Made by a program: the position numbers and the translations under genes
Source of the DNA: Mycolicibacterium tusciae
Lineage (GTDB): Bacteria > Actinomycetota > Actinomycetes > Mycobacteriales > Mycobacteriaceae
Direction of reading: 5' to 3'
DNA: 64,000 nt
Assembly (NCBI RefSeq): GCF_002086795.1
Contig: NZ_MVIM01000005.1
Location: 248,001-312,000, forward strand
Part shown: positions 10,552 through 19,904 of the stretch, piece after piece
How positions within the stretch are numbered: position 1 is the first letter of the stretch
Layout: each line of letters starts with the position of its first letter
The notes under the pieces: generated by a model
Told to the model about the DNA's origin: nothing
What the model saw: only the letters and a program-made list of their open reading frames with translations
The model's database searches: none

Positions 10552-10722
10552 TCAGCGTCGGCGGCCGGAGCGGAACAGGTCTGAGAACCACGAGCTCGGC
10601 GGATTGGCGACACGGCCGATACGGCTGCAGTTGTACACCGCGACCGGACCCTGTCCAGTTACGTCGTCGTCGCCGTGCGCGCCATGCGCACCAGCTGCGA
10701 ACGCTGCGCCAATCTGCGCCAT
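10552..10722 (-). CDS. Putative 56-residue small protein
   Basis: A short frame begins MAQIGAAFAAGAHGAHGDDD, continues through VAVYNCSRIGRVANPPSSW and ends RSGRRR. It is not a recognised family. Support is an upstream AGGACAGGGA stretch about 9 bases before ATG 10722 that could serve as ribosome site, and about two-thirds G/C at third positions. The stop lies 11 bp from the convergent DUF3618 gene. No signal peptide or membrane segment is visible. It could be a chance frame; its reality rests on conservation in related species. Confidence 0.4.
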   Translation of the reverse strand: MAQIGAAFAAGAHGAHGDDDVTGQGPVAVYNCSRIGRVANPPSSWFSDLFRSGRRR

Positions 10723-11191
10723 CAGCTAATTCCCTGTCCTTTGGTTCCCGCTGTCAACAACGGGCCGGTGCCCTCGTCGTCAGCTAACGCGGACTCTAAC
10801 ATCATTGCCACTCTTTTGGCAGCTTAAACCAGGGGAGTTTGTGGAAAGAGTTACCTCCGCAACGATCATCTGCCCTGCGCAAGCCCGAGGATCACTGGGT
10901 TTCTGTAATTTCCAGCACACATGTCGCGGGCAAGCCCGGAAGCGTGCTGGATATTTACGCAAACGAAAGCCGCAACCGTCTGAATGTGGTAGGTGAACGG
11001 TGCCCGCGATCCGCGGCGCGGCGGCGAAATGTTGGGTGGGCCGGCGACGGCCTGGACCGTAACCAAAATGGGGCGATGCGGGAGCACGCCTGCGGAACCT
11101 TGCCGCCTATGGGACATTGGAGTGTTGACGGCGCCAGCCGCCGATTACCCACCGAGTGACTCCATCATGGTGGGTCAGTGAGGGGGGCGGC
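10723..11191. other. Intergenic region upstream of GAF/PP2C gene
   Basis: About 470 bp without a convincing gene. It is somewhat less GC-rich than its surroundings around 10780-10980. Short frames here lack ribosome sites and typical third-position G/C. It probably holds promoters for the downstream phosphatase and the upstream minus-strand small frame, but no clear -35/-10 pair or hairpin could be assigned. Confidence 0.5.
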
Positions 11192-12520
11192 ATGGAGGCT
11201 CAGACTTTTCCACTTAGGTTGCTTGCCGAGAGCGGCGAATTCAACGACACCGACTATGCCCGTGGGATGGCGCGGTTGGTGCAAGCGGTCCAGGAGCTGT
11301 CGCTGGCACGAAGCCTGCCGGAGGTGCAGCGCATTGTCCGTACCGCTGCTCGCGAACTCACCGGTTGCGACGGCGCAAGTTTCGTGTTGCGCGACGATGA
11401 CAAGTGCTACTACGCCGACGAGGATGCGATCGCCCCGCTGTGGAAGGGCAGCCGTTTTCCCCTGGAGGCCTGTGTCAGCGGCTGGGCGATGCTCAACCGC
11501 GAGTCGGCGGTCATTCCGGATATCTATAGCGATGACCGCGTACCCCACGAGGCGTACCGGCCCACATTCGTGAAGAGCCTGGTGATGGTTCCCATCCGCA
11601 AGCTCGACCCGATCGGGGCGATCGGCAACTACTGGGCGCGTGCGCGACACCCCTCCGGGCAGGAGGTCTCCCTACTGCAGGCCCTAGCCGATGCGACTTC
11701 GATCGCCATGGAAAACGTGCAGGTCTACTCCGAACTGGAACAACGGGTACGCGACCGAACAGTCGCCCTGGAGCAAGCCAACGAAGAGATCCGTCACAGC
11801 ACCGGCCTCCTCACGGCGGGACTGGACAGCGCATCCGACTATGTCTCGTCGATCCTGCCGGGTGACCTGGAAGGACCTGTGCGAGTGTCCTCGCGCTACC
11901 TGCCGTCCCAGCAGCTTGGCGGGGACAGCTTCGACTACCGCTGGATTGACGACGATCACCTGATCGCCTACCTGATTGACGTCTCCGGGCACGGAATCGG
12001 CCCCGCACTGTTGTCGGTGTCGGTGCACAATCTGTTGCGCTCGGGCTCCCTGCCCACGAGCACACTGCTGGCCCCTGATCAGGTGCTGGCCGAACTCAAC
12101 CAGCTGTTCGAGATGGACAAGCACGACGGGAACTACCTGACGATGTGGTTCGGGGTATACGAGGTGTCCTCGCGCACGCTTCGCTACGCCAGCGCGGGTG
12201 CCCCCCCGGCCATTGCCGTCGGTCCCGATGCCACCAGCACCCAATTGTCCACCGGTGGAAAACCTCTCGGGATGTTCGATGATGCCCGCTACACCTCGCG
12301 CAGCTACGCGGTGCCGCCGGGCTGCCGCATCCTTCTCTACAGCGACGGCGCCTACGAGGATGCCTGCGTCGACGGCCGCCCAATGTCCCTGAGGGATTTC
12401 AAAGACCTGTTCACCCGGCTGCACGAATCGTCGCTCGACGTCCTTGTCGAAACACTGCGGGGTCTCACGCCGTCGGGCACCTTCACCGACGACTGTTCAC
12501 TCGTCCGACTGGAATGCTGA
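11192..12520 (+). CDS. GAF domain-PP2C (SpoIIE/RsbU-type) phosphatase
   Basis: This 442-residue signalling phosphatase has a GAF sensor domain (about residues 30-185), a short coiled coil (YSELEQRVRDRTVALEQANE) and a PP2C/SpoIIE catalytic domain (about 215-440). The metal-binding motifs GGDSFDYRWID, DVSGHGIGPALLS and TDDCSLVRL are present. Proteins of this build usually dephosphorylate an anti-anti-sigma factor and so release a stress sigma factor; the partner is not in this window. ATG 11192 is chosen because a GAGGGGGG ribosome site sits 5 bases upstream; a longer start at 11156 is unlikely. It sits alone on its strand ahead of tRNA-Lys. Confidence 0.9.
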   Translation: MEAQTFPLRLLAESGEFNDTDYARGMARLVQAVQELSLARSLPEVQRIVRTAARELTGCDGASFVLRDDDKCYYADEDAIAPLWKGSRFPLEACVSGWAMLNRESAVIPDIYSDDRVPHEAYRPTFVKSLVMVPIRKLDPIGAIGNYWARARHPSGQEVSLLQALADATSIAMENVQVYSELEQRVRDRTVALEQANEEIRHSTGLLTAGLDSASDYVSSILPGDLEGPVRVSSRYLPSQQLGGDSFDYRWIDDDHLIAYLIDVSGHGIGPALLSVSVHNLLRSGSLPTSTLLAPDQVLAELNQLFEMDKHDGNYLTMWFGVYEVSSRTLRYASAGAPPAIAVGPDATSTQLSTGGKPLGMFDDARYTSRSYAVPPGCRILLYSDGAYEDACVDGRPMSLRDFKDLFTRLHESSLDVLVETLRGLTPSGTFTDDCSLVRLEC

Positions 12521-12562
12521 CAACGTCGGCGCTTGCGGCGCCAGGCCGCGACAGGGATTTAC

Positions 12563-12638
<76 letters not shown>

Positions 12639-12784
12639 TGCGTGTGAGACGATAACAGGCCGCGCGGCGCGCGCGAAATCGTTACTCGCCCGCCGCTGGA
12701 GAGCGACGCTGTCGTCGCGCCTCGGGTCATCGGTGCCCTTAGACTATTCCCAGAGATTCTTCTATTCGTGAGGTGGAGCAAACA

Positions 12785-14005
12785 ATGTGGCAGGTCAGAT
12801 CCGTGGCCGGTCCGCGTCGCAATCGTCGATGGCTGACCGTCATCGCGCTCATTCCCGCGCTCGTGCTTGGGCTGTCGGCGTGCAGTGGCAGTTCCGCGCC
12901 GCCGCAGCCTCAGGTGATCGCCGACAAGGGCACACCGTTCGGCGACCTGCTGCTTCCCAAGCTGGCGACGACGGTCAAGGACGGGGACGTAGGGGTGAGC
13001 GCCGCGTCGCCGGTGACCGTCGGGGCGGAAGACGGCGTGCTCGGCGCGGTCTCCATGGTCAATGAAGACGGCGAGCCCGTGCAGGGCAAGCTGAGCAAGG
13101 ACGGCCTCCAGTGGGCTACCACCGAGCCACTCGGTTACAACAAGCGCTACACGCTGACCGCTGAGGCGCTCGGCCTGGGCGGTGCCACCTCTCGGCAGAT
13201 GACATTCGAGACGCACTCGCCGGAGAACCTCACGATGGCCTATGTGGTGCCCAGCGAGGGCGAGGTCGTCGGCATCGGTCAGCCGGTCGCCGTTCAGTTC
13301 GACGAGAACATTCCGAACCGCCTGGCTGCCCAGCAGGCCATCAAGATCACGACCACGCCGCCCGTCGAAGGCGCCTTCTATTGGCTGAACAATCGCGAAG
13401 TACGTTGGCGGCCCGCGAATTACTGGAAGCCGGGCACCAAAGTCGAGGTGGCGGTCAACACCTACGGCGTCGACCTGGGCGACGGCCTGTTCGGTCAGGA
13501 GAACATCACCACGCACTTCTCCATCGGCGACGAGGTGATCACCCGCATCGACGACAGCACCAAGACGATGACGGTGACGCGCAACGGCGAGGTCATCAAG
13601 ACCATGCCCGTCTCGATGGGCAAGAACAGCACGCCGACCAACAACGGCACCTACATCGTCGGTGACCGCCGCTCCCACATGGTGATGGATTCGTCGACCT
13701 ACGGCGTGCCGACGAACTCAGCCAACGGCTACCGCACCGAGGTCGACTGGGCCACCCAGATCTCCTACAGCGGCATTTATGTGCACGCCGCACCGTGGTC
13801 GGTGGGTAGCCAGGGCTACAGCAATGTCAGCCACGGGTGCATCAACGTGAGCACGAGCAACGGGCAGTGGTTCTACGACAACTCCAAGCGCGGCGACATC
13901 GTGGAGATAAATAACACAGTCGGCTCGATCCTTCCGGGCACCGACGGCCTCGGCGACTGGAACATTCCGTGGAGCCAATGGAAGTCGGGCAACGCGAGCG
14001 TCTGA
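12785..14005 (+). CDS. ldtB: L,D-transpeptidase LdtMt2-like lipoprotein
   Basis: This enzyme forms 3->3 peptide cross-links in mycobacterial peptidoglycan on the outer face of the membrane and is the target of carbapenems. It has a signal sequence with lipobox LSAC (lipidated Cys near residue 36), two Ig-like domains, and a C-terminal YkuD catalytic domain. The motif [11 protein letters not shown]...SHGCINVS carries catalytic His and Cys352. The 406 residues match M. tuberculosis LdtMt2 (Rv2518c/LppS). ATG 12785 is supported by AGGTGGAG seven bases upstream; the GTG at 12773 overlaps that site. A TAGACT sequence at 12740-12745 could be a -10 element. A strong hairpin follows the stop. Confidence 0.96.
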   Translation: MWQVRSVAGPRRNRRWLTVIALIPALVLGLSACSGSSAPPQPQVIADKGTPFGDLLLPKLATTVKDGDVGVSAASPVTVGAEDGVLGAVSMVNEDGEPVQGKLSKDGLQWATTEPLGYNKRYTLTAEALGLGGATSRQMTFETHSPENLTMAYVVPSEGEVVGIGQPVAVQFDENIPNRLAAQQAIKITTTPPVEGAFYWLNNREVRWRPANYWKPGTKVEVAVNTYGVDLGDGLFGQENITTHFSIGDEVITRIDDSTKTMTVTRNGEVIKTMPVSMGKNSTPTNNGTYIVGDRRSHMVMDSSTYGVPTNSANGYRTEVDWATQISYSGIYVHAAPWSVGSQGYSNVSHGCINVSTSNGQWFYDNSKRGDIVEINNTVGSILPGTDGLGDWNIPWSQWKSGNASV

Positions 14006-14016
14006 TCGCAACAAAA

Positions 14017-14046
14017 AAGTCAGGGAGCGGAATCGCTCCCTGACTT
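14017..14046. terminator. Rho-independent terminator, probably bidirectional
   Basis: A 13-bp perfect stem (AAGTCAGGGAGCG with its complement) around a GAAT loop starts 11 bp after the ldtB stop and runs into TTGTTT. The A-run on its left side gives a T-run on the minus strand, so it could also end transcripts leaving tRNA-His. Confidence 0.85.
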
Positions 14047-14051
14047 GTTTG

Positions 14052-14125
14052 GGTGGCTGACGGGACTCGAACCCGCGACAGCCAGGATCACAACCTGGTG
14101 CTCTACCAACTGAACTACAGCCACC
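14052..14125 (-). tRNA. tRNA-His (GUG)
   Basis: The reverse complement starts GGTGGCTGTAGTTCAGTTGG with anticodon GTG in the loop GGTTGTGATCC and T-arm GGGTTCGAGTCCC. The extra 5' G (at 14125) opposite discriminator C (14052) is the tRNA-His identity feature. CCA is not encoded. It lies between ldtB and orn, as in M. tuberculosis. Confidence 0.96.
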
Positions 14126-14155
14126 ATCGCCGCAGCATCTGCGGCGTCGTCGATA

Positions 14156-14812
14156 CTAGCCGCTCGGGCGCTCTGCAGCCGAATCGATATCCGCAGAGTC
14201 GCCGTTCGGCGGGCCTAGCTGGCCGGCGATCGCGGCGATATCACTGGTCGAGGGCCCGGGCGGGGCGACGAAGGCCGTCTGACGGTAGTACTTGAGCTCG
14301 CGGATGGACTCGTGGATGTCGGCTAGGGCGCGGTGGGCCAGACCCTTTTCGGGCTGGCCGAAGTAGATCCGGGGATACCAGCGCCGGCACAGTTCCTTGA
14401 TCGAGCTGACGTCGATCATGCGGTAGTGCAGGAAGTCGTCGAGCTTGGGCATGTCCCGCGCGATGAACCCACGATCGGTGGCGATCGAGTTGCCGGCCAG
14501 CGGAGCCGTCTTGGCCTGCTTGACGTGCGTGCGGATGTAGTCGAGGACGAGTTCTTCGGCGGCCGCCATGTCGACCGTCGAAGCCCGCACCTCCTCGGTC
14601 AGGCCCGATCGGGCGTGCATGTCCCTGACCACATCGACCATCGATGTCAGCGCTTCATCGTCGGCGTGGATCACGACGTCTATGCCCTCGCCCAGGATGT
14701 TGAGGTCGGCGTCGGTCACCAGCGCCGCGATCTCGATGAGCCGGTCGGTCCCCAGGTCGAGGCCGGTCATCTCACAGTCGATCCACACGAGTTCGTCACG
14801 CACAGCGCTCAA
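14156..14812 (-). CDS. orn: Oligoribonuclease
   Basis: This 3'-5' exoribonuclease degrades 2-5 nt RNA fragments and linear dinucleotides such as pGpG/pApA. The 218 residues carry DEDDh motifs: [10 protein letters not shown] (Asp, Glu), NSIATDRGF (Asp), and HRALADI (His, Asp). The last 35 residues are a Pro/Ser/Ala-rich tail beyond the catalytic fold, often seen in mycobacterial Orn. It corresponds to Rv2511. It is divergent from the HerA-like gene with only 17 bp between start codons, so both promoters must overlap the opposing 5' ends or one transcript is leaderless. Confidence 0.96.
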   Translation of the reverse strand: MSAVRDELVWIDCEMTGLDLGTDRLIEIAALVTDADLNILGEGIDVVIHADDEALTSMVDVVRDMHARSGLTEEVRASTVDMAAAEELVLDYIRTHVKQAKTAPLAGNSIATDRGFIARDMPKLDDFLHYRMIDVSSIKELCRRWYPRIYFGQPEKGLAHRALADIHESIRELKYYRQTAFVAPPGPSTSDIAAIAGQLGPPNGDSADIDSAAERPSG

Positions 14813-14829
14813 CAGTACTGTTTGCGACC

Positions 14830-16425
14830 ATGACCAACGCGTCGAGCGTCACTGGAGCCCAGCAAATCGCCGCCGGTTACGCGTTCGAGGGCCCGGCCCT
14901 GGAGTTGGGCACGGTCGTCGTCGACGGCCTCTGCGATCCGACGGCGCGGGTCCGCATTCCGTTGGCCACCGTCAATCGGCACGGCCTCGTCGCGGGCGCC
15001 ACCGGTACGGGTAAGACCAAGTCGCTGCAGGTGATGGCCGAGCAGCTGTCCGCGGCCGGTGTGCCCTGCCTGATGGCCGACATCAAGGGCGACTTGTCGG
15101 GCCTGCGTGCGCCCGGCGAGCCGAACGACAAGATCGAGCAGCGCGCTAAAGACACCGGCGACGAGTGGACGCCTACCGCCCACCCGGTGGAGTTCTTGTC
15201 GCTCGGCACCGCCGGAATCGGTGTCCCGGTGCGGGCTACCATCTCCAGTTTCGGTCCGATTCTGTTGGCAAAAGTGTTGGGGCTCAACCAAACCCAGGAG
15301 TCCACGCTGGGGTTGATCTTTCACTGGGCCGACCAGAAGGGCTTGCCGCTGCTAGACCTCAAGGATCTGCGTGCGGTGATCCAGTTCCTCACCGGCGACG
15401 ACGGCAAGGCCGAACTGAAGGCGCTCGGCGCGGTGTCCAAGACCACGGCCGGTGTCATCCTCCGGGCCCTGGTCAACCTCGAGGCCGACGGTGGCGACAC
15501 GTTCTTCGGTGAGCCCGAACTCGAGCCCAAGGACCTGATGCGCGTCGACGCGCAGGGCCGCGGTGTCATCACGCTGCTCGAGGTCGGTGAGCAGGCGGCG
15601 CGGCCGGTGATGTTCTCGACGTTCCTGATGTGGGTGCTCGCCGATCTCTTCACGACGCTGCCCGAGGTCGGTGATATCGACAAGCCGAAGCTGGTGTTCT
15701 TCTTCGACGAGGCCCACCTGCTTTTCAGCGACGCTTCGAAGGCCTTCCTGGAACAGGTCGAGCAGACCGTCAAGTTGATCCGCTCCAAGGGCGTCGGCGT
15801 ATTCTTCTGCACCCAGCTGCCGACCGACGTGCCCAACGCCGTGCTTTCGCAGTTGGGTGCGCGGGTTCAGCATGCGCTTCGCGCGTTCACCCCCGATGAC
15901 CAGAAAGCGTTGTCGAAGACGGTGCGCACGTACCCGAAAACTCAGGTCTACGACCTGGAGACGGCGTTGACGTCGCTGGGCATCGGCGAAGCGATCGTCA
16001 CCGTGCTTTCGGAAAACGGCGCACCGACACCGGTGGCGTGGACCAGGATGCGGGCCCCGCGCTCGCTGATGGACACCATCGGGCCCGAGGCGATCGGTGC
16101 GGCCGCCAAGGCCAGCCCGCTGCAGGCCGAGTACGGCCAGACGATCGACCGCGACTCGGCCTATGAGCGGCTGTCGGCCCGGATGGCGCCGCCAGAACCG
16201 ACCGCGCCGGCGGCCGACCCGCAGCTGCCGCCGCCACTCCCGGTCGACGTCGGGGGAGCGACGGCATCAGGCGAGATGAAGAGCCGTGGGACTGCCGAAC
16301 CCGGGATGCTCGAGAAGGTGATGGACAGTCCGGCGTTCAAGAGTGCGATGCGCTCGGCGGGCACGGTGATCGGCCGCGAGATCACGCGCAGCATCTTCGG
16401 CACGGGGCGTCGCCGCAGGCGTTAG
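14830..16425 (+). CDS. HerA-like P-loop ATPase (DUF853 family)
   Basis: This 531-residue HerA/FtsK-superfamily ATPase has Walker A GATGTGKT at residues 56-63 and Walker [13 protein letters not shown] in mid-protein. An arginine-finger region follows the motif [11 protein letters not shown]. The C-terminal 90 residues are low-complexity (Pro/Ala) and end in a basic tail GRRRRR. The family is widespread in actinobacteria (Rv2510c), and its cellular role is undefined; DNA translocation is an inference from the fold. Its stop overlaps the convergent SDR gene by four bases. Confidence 0.9.
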   Translation: MTNASSVTGAQQIAAGYAFEGPALELGTVVVDGLCDPTARVRIPLATVNRHGLVAGATGTGKTKSLQVMAEQLSAAGVPCLMADIKGDLSGLRAPGEPNDKIEQRAKDTGDEWTPTAHPVEFLSLGTAGIGVPVRATISSFGPILLAKVLGLNQTQESTLGLIFHWADQKGLPLLDLKDLRAVIQFLTGDDGKAELKALGAVSKTTAGVILRALVNLEADGGDTFFGEPELEPKDLMRVDAQGRGVITLLEVGEQAARPVMFSTFLMWVLADLFTTLPEVGDIDKPKLVFFFDEAHLLFSDASKAFLEQVEQTVKLIRSKGVGVFFCTQLPTDVPNAVLSQLGARVQHALRAFTPDDQKALSKTVRTYPKTQVYDLETALTSLGIGEAIVTVLSENGAPTPVAWTRMRAPRSLMDTIGPEAIGAAAKASPLQAEYGQTIDRDSAYERLSARMAPPEPTAPAADPQLPPPLPVDVGGATASGEMKSRGTAEPGMLEKVMDSPAFKSAMRSAGTVIGREITRSIFGTGRRRRR

Positions 16426-17228
16426 CCGCCGCCGAGCTTCTTGTAGACGGCGCCGACGATCGGCGTCACGATCGCGCGTGGTGTGTAGCCGGCGCCGACC
16501 GACATCGCCTTGCTGGTGATACCGGGAACGATGCGCATCTTGTTGCGCTCCAAGCCATCCAGCGACAGCTTGGCGGTGTACTCGGTGGAGATCCACAAGA
16601 AGTCCGGGATCAGCTTCTCGACGAGCGACTGTTCGGTCTCCGACGGAAGCGTTTCGCGCACCGGTCCGGGAGCGAGCAGCGTGACGTGGACGCCGTCGCG
16701 CTTGAGTTCGCCGCGCAGCGACTCACTGAACGTGTTGACGAACGCCTTACTCGCCGCATAGGTGGCGTTGTTCGGTATCGGCGAATTGCCGGCGGCGGAA
16801 CCGGAAATCAAGATGCCACCGGCCTTGCGCGCCACCATTCCCGGCAATACGGCGAGCACAAGGTCGTGCACGCCAAGGACATTGAGTTGCACCTGGGCCT
16901 GCTCACCCTCGGCGGGCAGGGATGCGACGGGTCCGAACGTCGCCGTGCCCGCGTTCGCGCACAGGATCGAGATGTTCCGGACGGCCAACTCTTCACAGAA
17001 CTTTCCGCGTTCGGCGGGATCGGCGAGGTCGACGGGACGCACCTCGACCGTCACGCCGTACTGGCCGCTGATCCGGTCCGCCAGCGTCCGCAGGACGTCT
17101 TCGCGGCGGGCGGTGATGATCAGGTGGTGCCCGCGCGCGGCGAGTTCGAGGGCCAGAGCTTCGCCGATGTTCTGCGATGCGCCGGTGACGACGGCTCGGG
17201 CATCTTCGCTGGGAGCGGGTACTGGCAT
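16422..17228 (-). CDS. Short-chain dehydrogenase/reductase
   Basis: This classical SDR of 268 residues has nucleotide-binding TGASQNIG (residues 15-22), NAG motif LCANAGT, catalytic Ser in ISGSAAGN and the YAASK Tyr-Lys pair. The RR doublet after the second strand (TARRED) points to NADP(H) preference. It corresponds to Rv2509; its substrate cannot be read from sequence. Its start region abuts the right end of a TnpB element: the 20 bases just past that element's end include the ATG of this gene, so its original promoter may have been displaced. Confidence 0.9.
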   Translation of the reverse strand: MPVPAPSEDARAVVTGASQNIGEALALELAARGHHLIITARREDVLRTLADRISGQYGVTVEVRPVDLADPAERGKFCEELAVRNISILCANAGTATFGPVASLPAEGEQAQVQLNVLGVHDLVLAVLPGMVARKAGGILISGSAAGNSPIPNNATYAASKAFVNTFSESLRGELKRDGVHVTLLAPGPVRETLPSETEQSLVEKLIPDFLWISTEYTAKLSLDGLERNKMRIVPGITSKAMSVGAGYTPRAIVTPIVGAVYKKLGGG

Positions 17229-17400
17229 GCGCCGGACTATATCTTGACGTCCTCCCCGGGCTAATGCCCGGGGATTTTACTGCCACCCCACGTTAACGGT
17301 ACGAGTGGTAGTTCTGGTTCACGGTTCGCGGACCGCCTAGCGGCGAGGTCTCCCCGTGCTGTCACCGCCCGTCCGGCGGCGATGTTGCGAGCTGCGTTGA
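17224..17400 (-). ncRNA. Candidate omega (reRNA) scaffold and guide at TnpB right end
   Basis: Read on the minus strand, the tnpB stop codon lies inside a perfect hairpin CCCCGGGC-ATTA-GCCCGGGG (17254-17273), followed by AGGACGTCAA ending at 17244. IS605/IS1341-type elements end this way, and the guide RNA scaffold is transcribed from the tnpB 3' end across this hairpin. The predicted guide is the next 20 bases, gatatagtccggcgcatgcc (17243 down to 17224), which covers the SDR start codon. The 5' limit of the RNA is a guess. Confidence 0.45.
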
Positions 17401-18474
17401 TGTCGGCGTTGCACTGCCCCGCGCTGCAGACTTGGCACTCGAAGACCGCTTGGCTCTTACGGTTCTCGGGTGCGACGTATCCGCACGCGGAGCATTTTTG
17501 CGACGTGAACGCAGCCGGGATCTGCTCAACTCTGCCGTACGCCTTTTGCTGTAAGCGCGTGGCGAGTTGGCCCCAGCCACTACGGCCGATGGCGCGATTC
17601 AGCGCTCGTTTCGGGGCAACCCGAGTGCCGGGTTGGTCGACTGTGCCGCGCGCGGAGCGGGTCATCATCCGCACGTCGAGAGCCTCGATTCTGATCGTAT
17701 CGAACCGCCGCGCCAGGTCAGTCGTGGTCTTTTCGACCCAATCCTTTCGTCGTTCTTTCTCGCGGGGCTTAAGTCGCGCGATTCCTCGGCGCGTCTTTCC
17801 GCGGCGGTTCGAACATCGCTCCGCCCTGGCAAGTTTCTGCTGCAACACCTTCAACCTTTTCGACTCACCAGTGGTCAAACTGGGGGCGCGCAGCAGATCC
17901 CCGGTCGACAGCGCAGCTGACACGGCGACGCCGCGGTCAATTCCGATCACGCTGCCGTCACCCGGACTGGCGATTGGGTCAGGCGCGTGCGCAAACGCGA
18001 TATGCCAGCGACCAACTCGGTCGCGATTGACCCGGTACGACTTGACCCCGTTTGGTACTGGACGCGACAGCCGAAAGCGCACCCACCCAACCTTTGACAC
18101 CCACACCTGAGCGAAACGGCGGTTCAGCCGCTCGACGTGTCGCGGTTTCACAGCGACCTGTCGAAATCCTTCATGCACACCGGCTTTACGCCATTTCGGG
18201 CGGCGGTGCGTGCCGTTGTAGAAGTTTCTCATGGCGTGGGAAAAGTCGCGCAACGCCTGCTGCTGCACCGTCTGACTCCCAGCCCTGAGCCAGCCGCATT
18301 CTGCGCGCGCCACGGTCAACTGTGCGCATTGCTCGACAAAACCGGGGGCCCTGCGGCCGGCTGCCAATGCCGCTGCTGCTCCACCGCCAGATTCCACACG
18401 TACCGGGCGTCCCGGCAGTGTCCTAGCAATGCTTGCTCTTGACCGGGGGTGGGCAGCAACCGAAACCGCGACAT
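17261..18474 (-). pseudogene. tnpB: IS605-family TnpB (OrfB) RNA-guided nuclease, frameshifted
   Basis: The TnpB protein spans about 404 residues over two frames. The N-terminal part starts at ATG 18474 (MSRFRLLPTPGQEQALLGHC, then DARYVWNLAVEQQRHW) and continues in the next frame from about 18355 with APGFVEQCAQLTVARAECGW. The downstream part has all RuvC residues: Asp in VIGIDRGV, Glu in IRIEALDV and Asp in CNADINAARN, plus a zinc finger with CSAC and CQVC. The total length of 1,214 bp is one short of a multiple of three, consistent with one lost base near a GGGCCCCC run. No tnpA is present, so it is an IS1341-like solitary element. The frameshift could be a sequencing error, in which case the nuclease is intact. 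Confidence 0.85.
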
Positions 18475-18584
18475 ATCTGCACGGTAAGTATCACCACCGA
18501 CAACATCGATCCAACGACCGCCCAGCAGCCGGAGTTCTGCGTCCCCGGGACTACAGTTTCAAGTTTCCGGCCCAAGGAGACTCG

Positions 18585-19904
18585 ATGAGCGAACTGACGT
18601 CGTCCGCGCCGACGGTGCGACGGTCGCAGATCCTCTCCTGGGCGGTATGGGACTTCGGCTCGACGGGGCTGAACGCGGTCGTGGTCACGTTCGTGTTCTC
18701 GATCTACCTCACCAACGCCGTTGGCGACGGACTGCCGGGTGAAATCAGCGCGACGAGCTGGCTCGGGTGGGCGCTGGGCGCTGCCGGTCTGGCCGTCGCA
18801 CTGCTGGCCCCCCTCACCGGCGTGTGGGTTGAAACACCGTGGCGGCGACGACGCGCGCTGGCCGCCCTGAGCGTGATGTCGGTCGTGTCCACCGTGGCGA
18901 TGAGCGTGGTCCGCGAGGACTGGCGCTACTTGGCGCTTGGTCTCTTCCTGGTGGCCGCCACCTCGGCATGTAACGACCTGGCGAGCGTGCCGTACAACGC
19001 CATGCTGCGCCAGCTGTCCACTCCCCGGACCTCGGGTCAGATCTCCGGATTCGGTATCGGCTTAGGCTACTTCGGCAGCGTCGTTTTGCTCTTGGTGGTC
19101 TATTTCGGATTCGTCTCCGGCGACGGTGATTACACCGGTCTGTTGAATCTGCCCAGCGCCGACGGCCAGAACGTCCGCGCCGCCATGATCTTCACCGCCC
19201 TCTGGTTCGCGCTGCTCGCCCTGCCGGTTCTCATCGTGGTCCCCAGCCCGAAGCCGGACATCGAGGTGCCGGTCGAGGCACGCGGTTTCTTCAGTGGATA
19301 CCGAAAACTGTGGACCGAAATCCGCAGCGAATGGGCGAGAGATCATCACGTCGTCTACTACCTGATCGCCAGCGCGGTGTTCCGTGACGGACTCACCGGT
19401 GTATTCGCCTTCGGCGCAGTGCTCGGAGTCAAGGTCTACGGCGTCTCCTCGGCCGACGTGCTGTTGTTCGGGGTGAGTGCCAGCATCATCGCCGCCATCG
19501 GCGCGATCATCGGGGGCTACCTCGACGACAAGATCGGCGCCAAGCCGGTGATCGTCGGCTCGCTGGCGTCGATGATCGTGGTCGGTCTCATCCTGATGAC
19601 GCTGTCGGGTGTCCTGGCGTTCTGGATTTGCGGGCTGTTGCTGTGCTTGTTCATCGGGCCGACGCTGTCGGCCGCCCGGACGCTGATGCTGCGGATGTCG
19701 GCCGAGGGTAAAGAGGGCATCGCCTTCGGTCTGTACACCACGACCGGCCGGGCGGTGTCCTATCTGGCTCCGGTGTTGTTCTCGACGTTCATCGCCATCT
19801 TCGGTACCGACCGCGCGGGCATCGGCGGCCTCGTCGTGGTGCTCTTGGCGGGGATGCTGGCGATGCTGGTGGTGAAGACGCCGGGCCGGGTGCGGGCGAC
19901 CTAG
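18585..19904 (+). CDS. MFS transporter, Atg22-like
   Basis: This 439-residue integral membrane protein has about 12 hydrophobic segments and matches the Atg22/UMF1-like branch of the major facilitator superfamily. Features include an N-terminal WAVWDFGSTGLNAVVVTFVF and a loop of charged residues between helices 2 and 3 (WVETPWRRRRALAAL), the usual MFS signature position. ATG 18585 is set by AAGGAGA five bases upstream. It corresponds to Rv2508c; its substrate is unknown. It overlaps the convergent MmpS-like gene by four bases. Confidence 0.88.
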   Translation: MSELTSSAPTVRRSQILSWAVWDFGSTGLNAVVVTFVFSIYLTNAVGDGLPGEISATSWLGWALGAAGLAVALLAPLTGVWVETPWRRRRALAALSVMSVVSTVAMSVVREDWRYLALGLFLVAATSACNDLASVPYNAMLRQLSTPRTSGQISGFGIGLGYFGSVVLLLVVYFGFVSGDGDYTGLLNLPSADGQNVRAAMIFTALWFALLALPVLIVVPSPKPDIEVPVEARGFFSGYRKLWTEIRSEWARDHHVVYYLIASAVFRDGLTGVFAFGAVLGVKVYGVSSADVLLFGVSASIIAAIGAIIGGYLDDKIGAKPVIVGSLASMIVVGLILMTLSGVLAFWICGLLLCLFIGPTLSAARTLMLRMSAEGKEGIAFGLYTTTGRAVSYLAPVLFSTFIAIFGTDRAGIGGLVVVLLAGMLAMLVVKTPGRVRAT

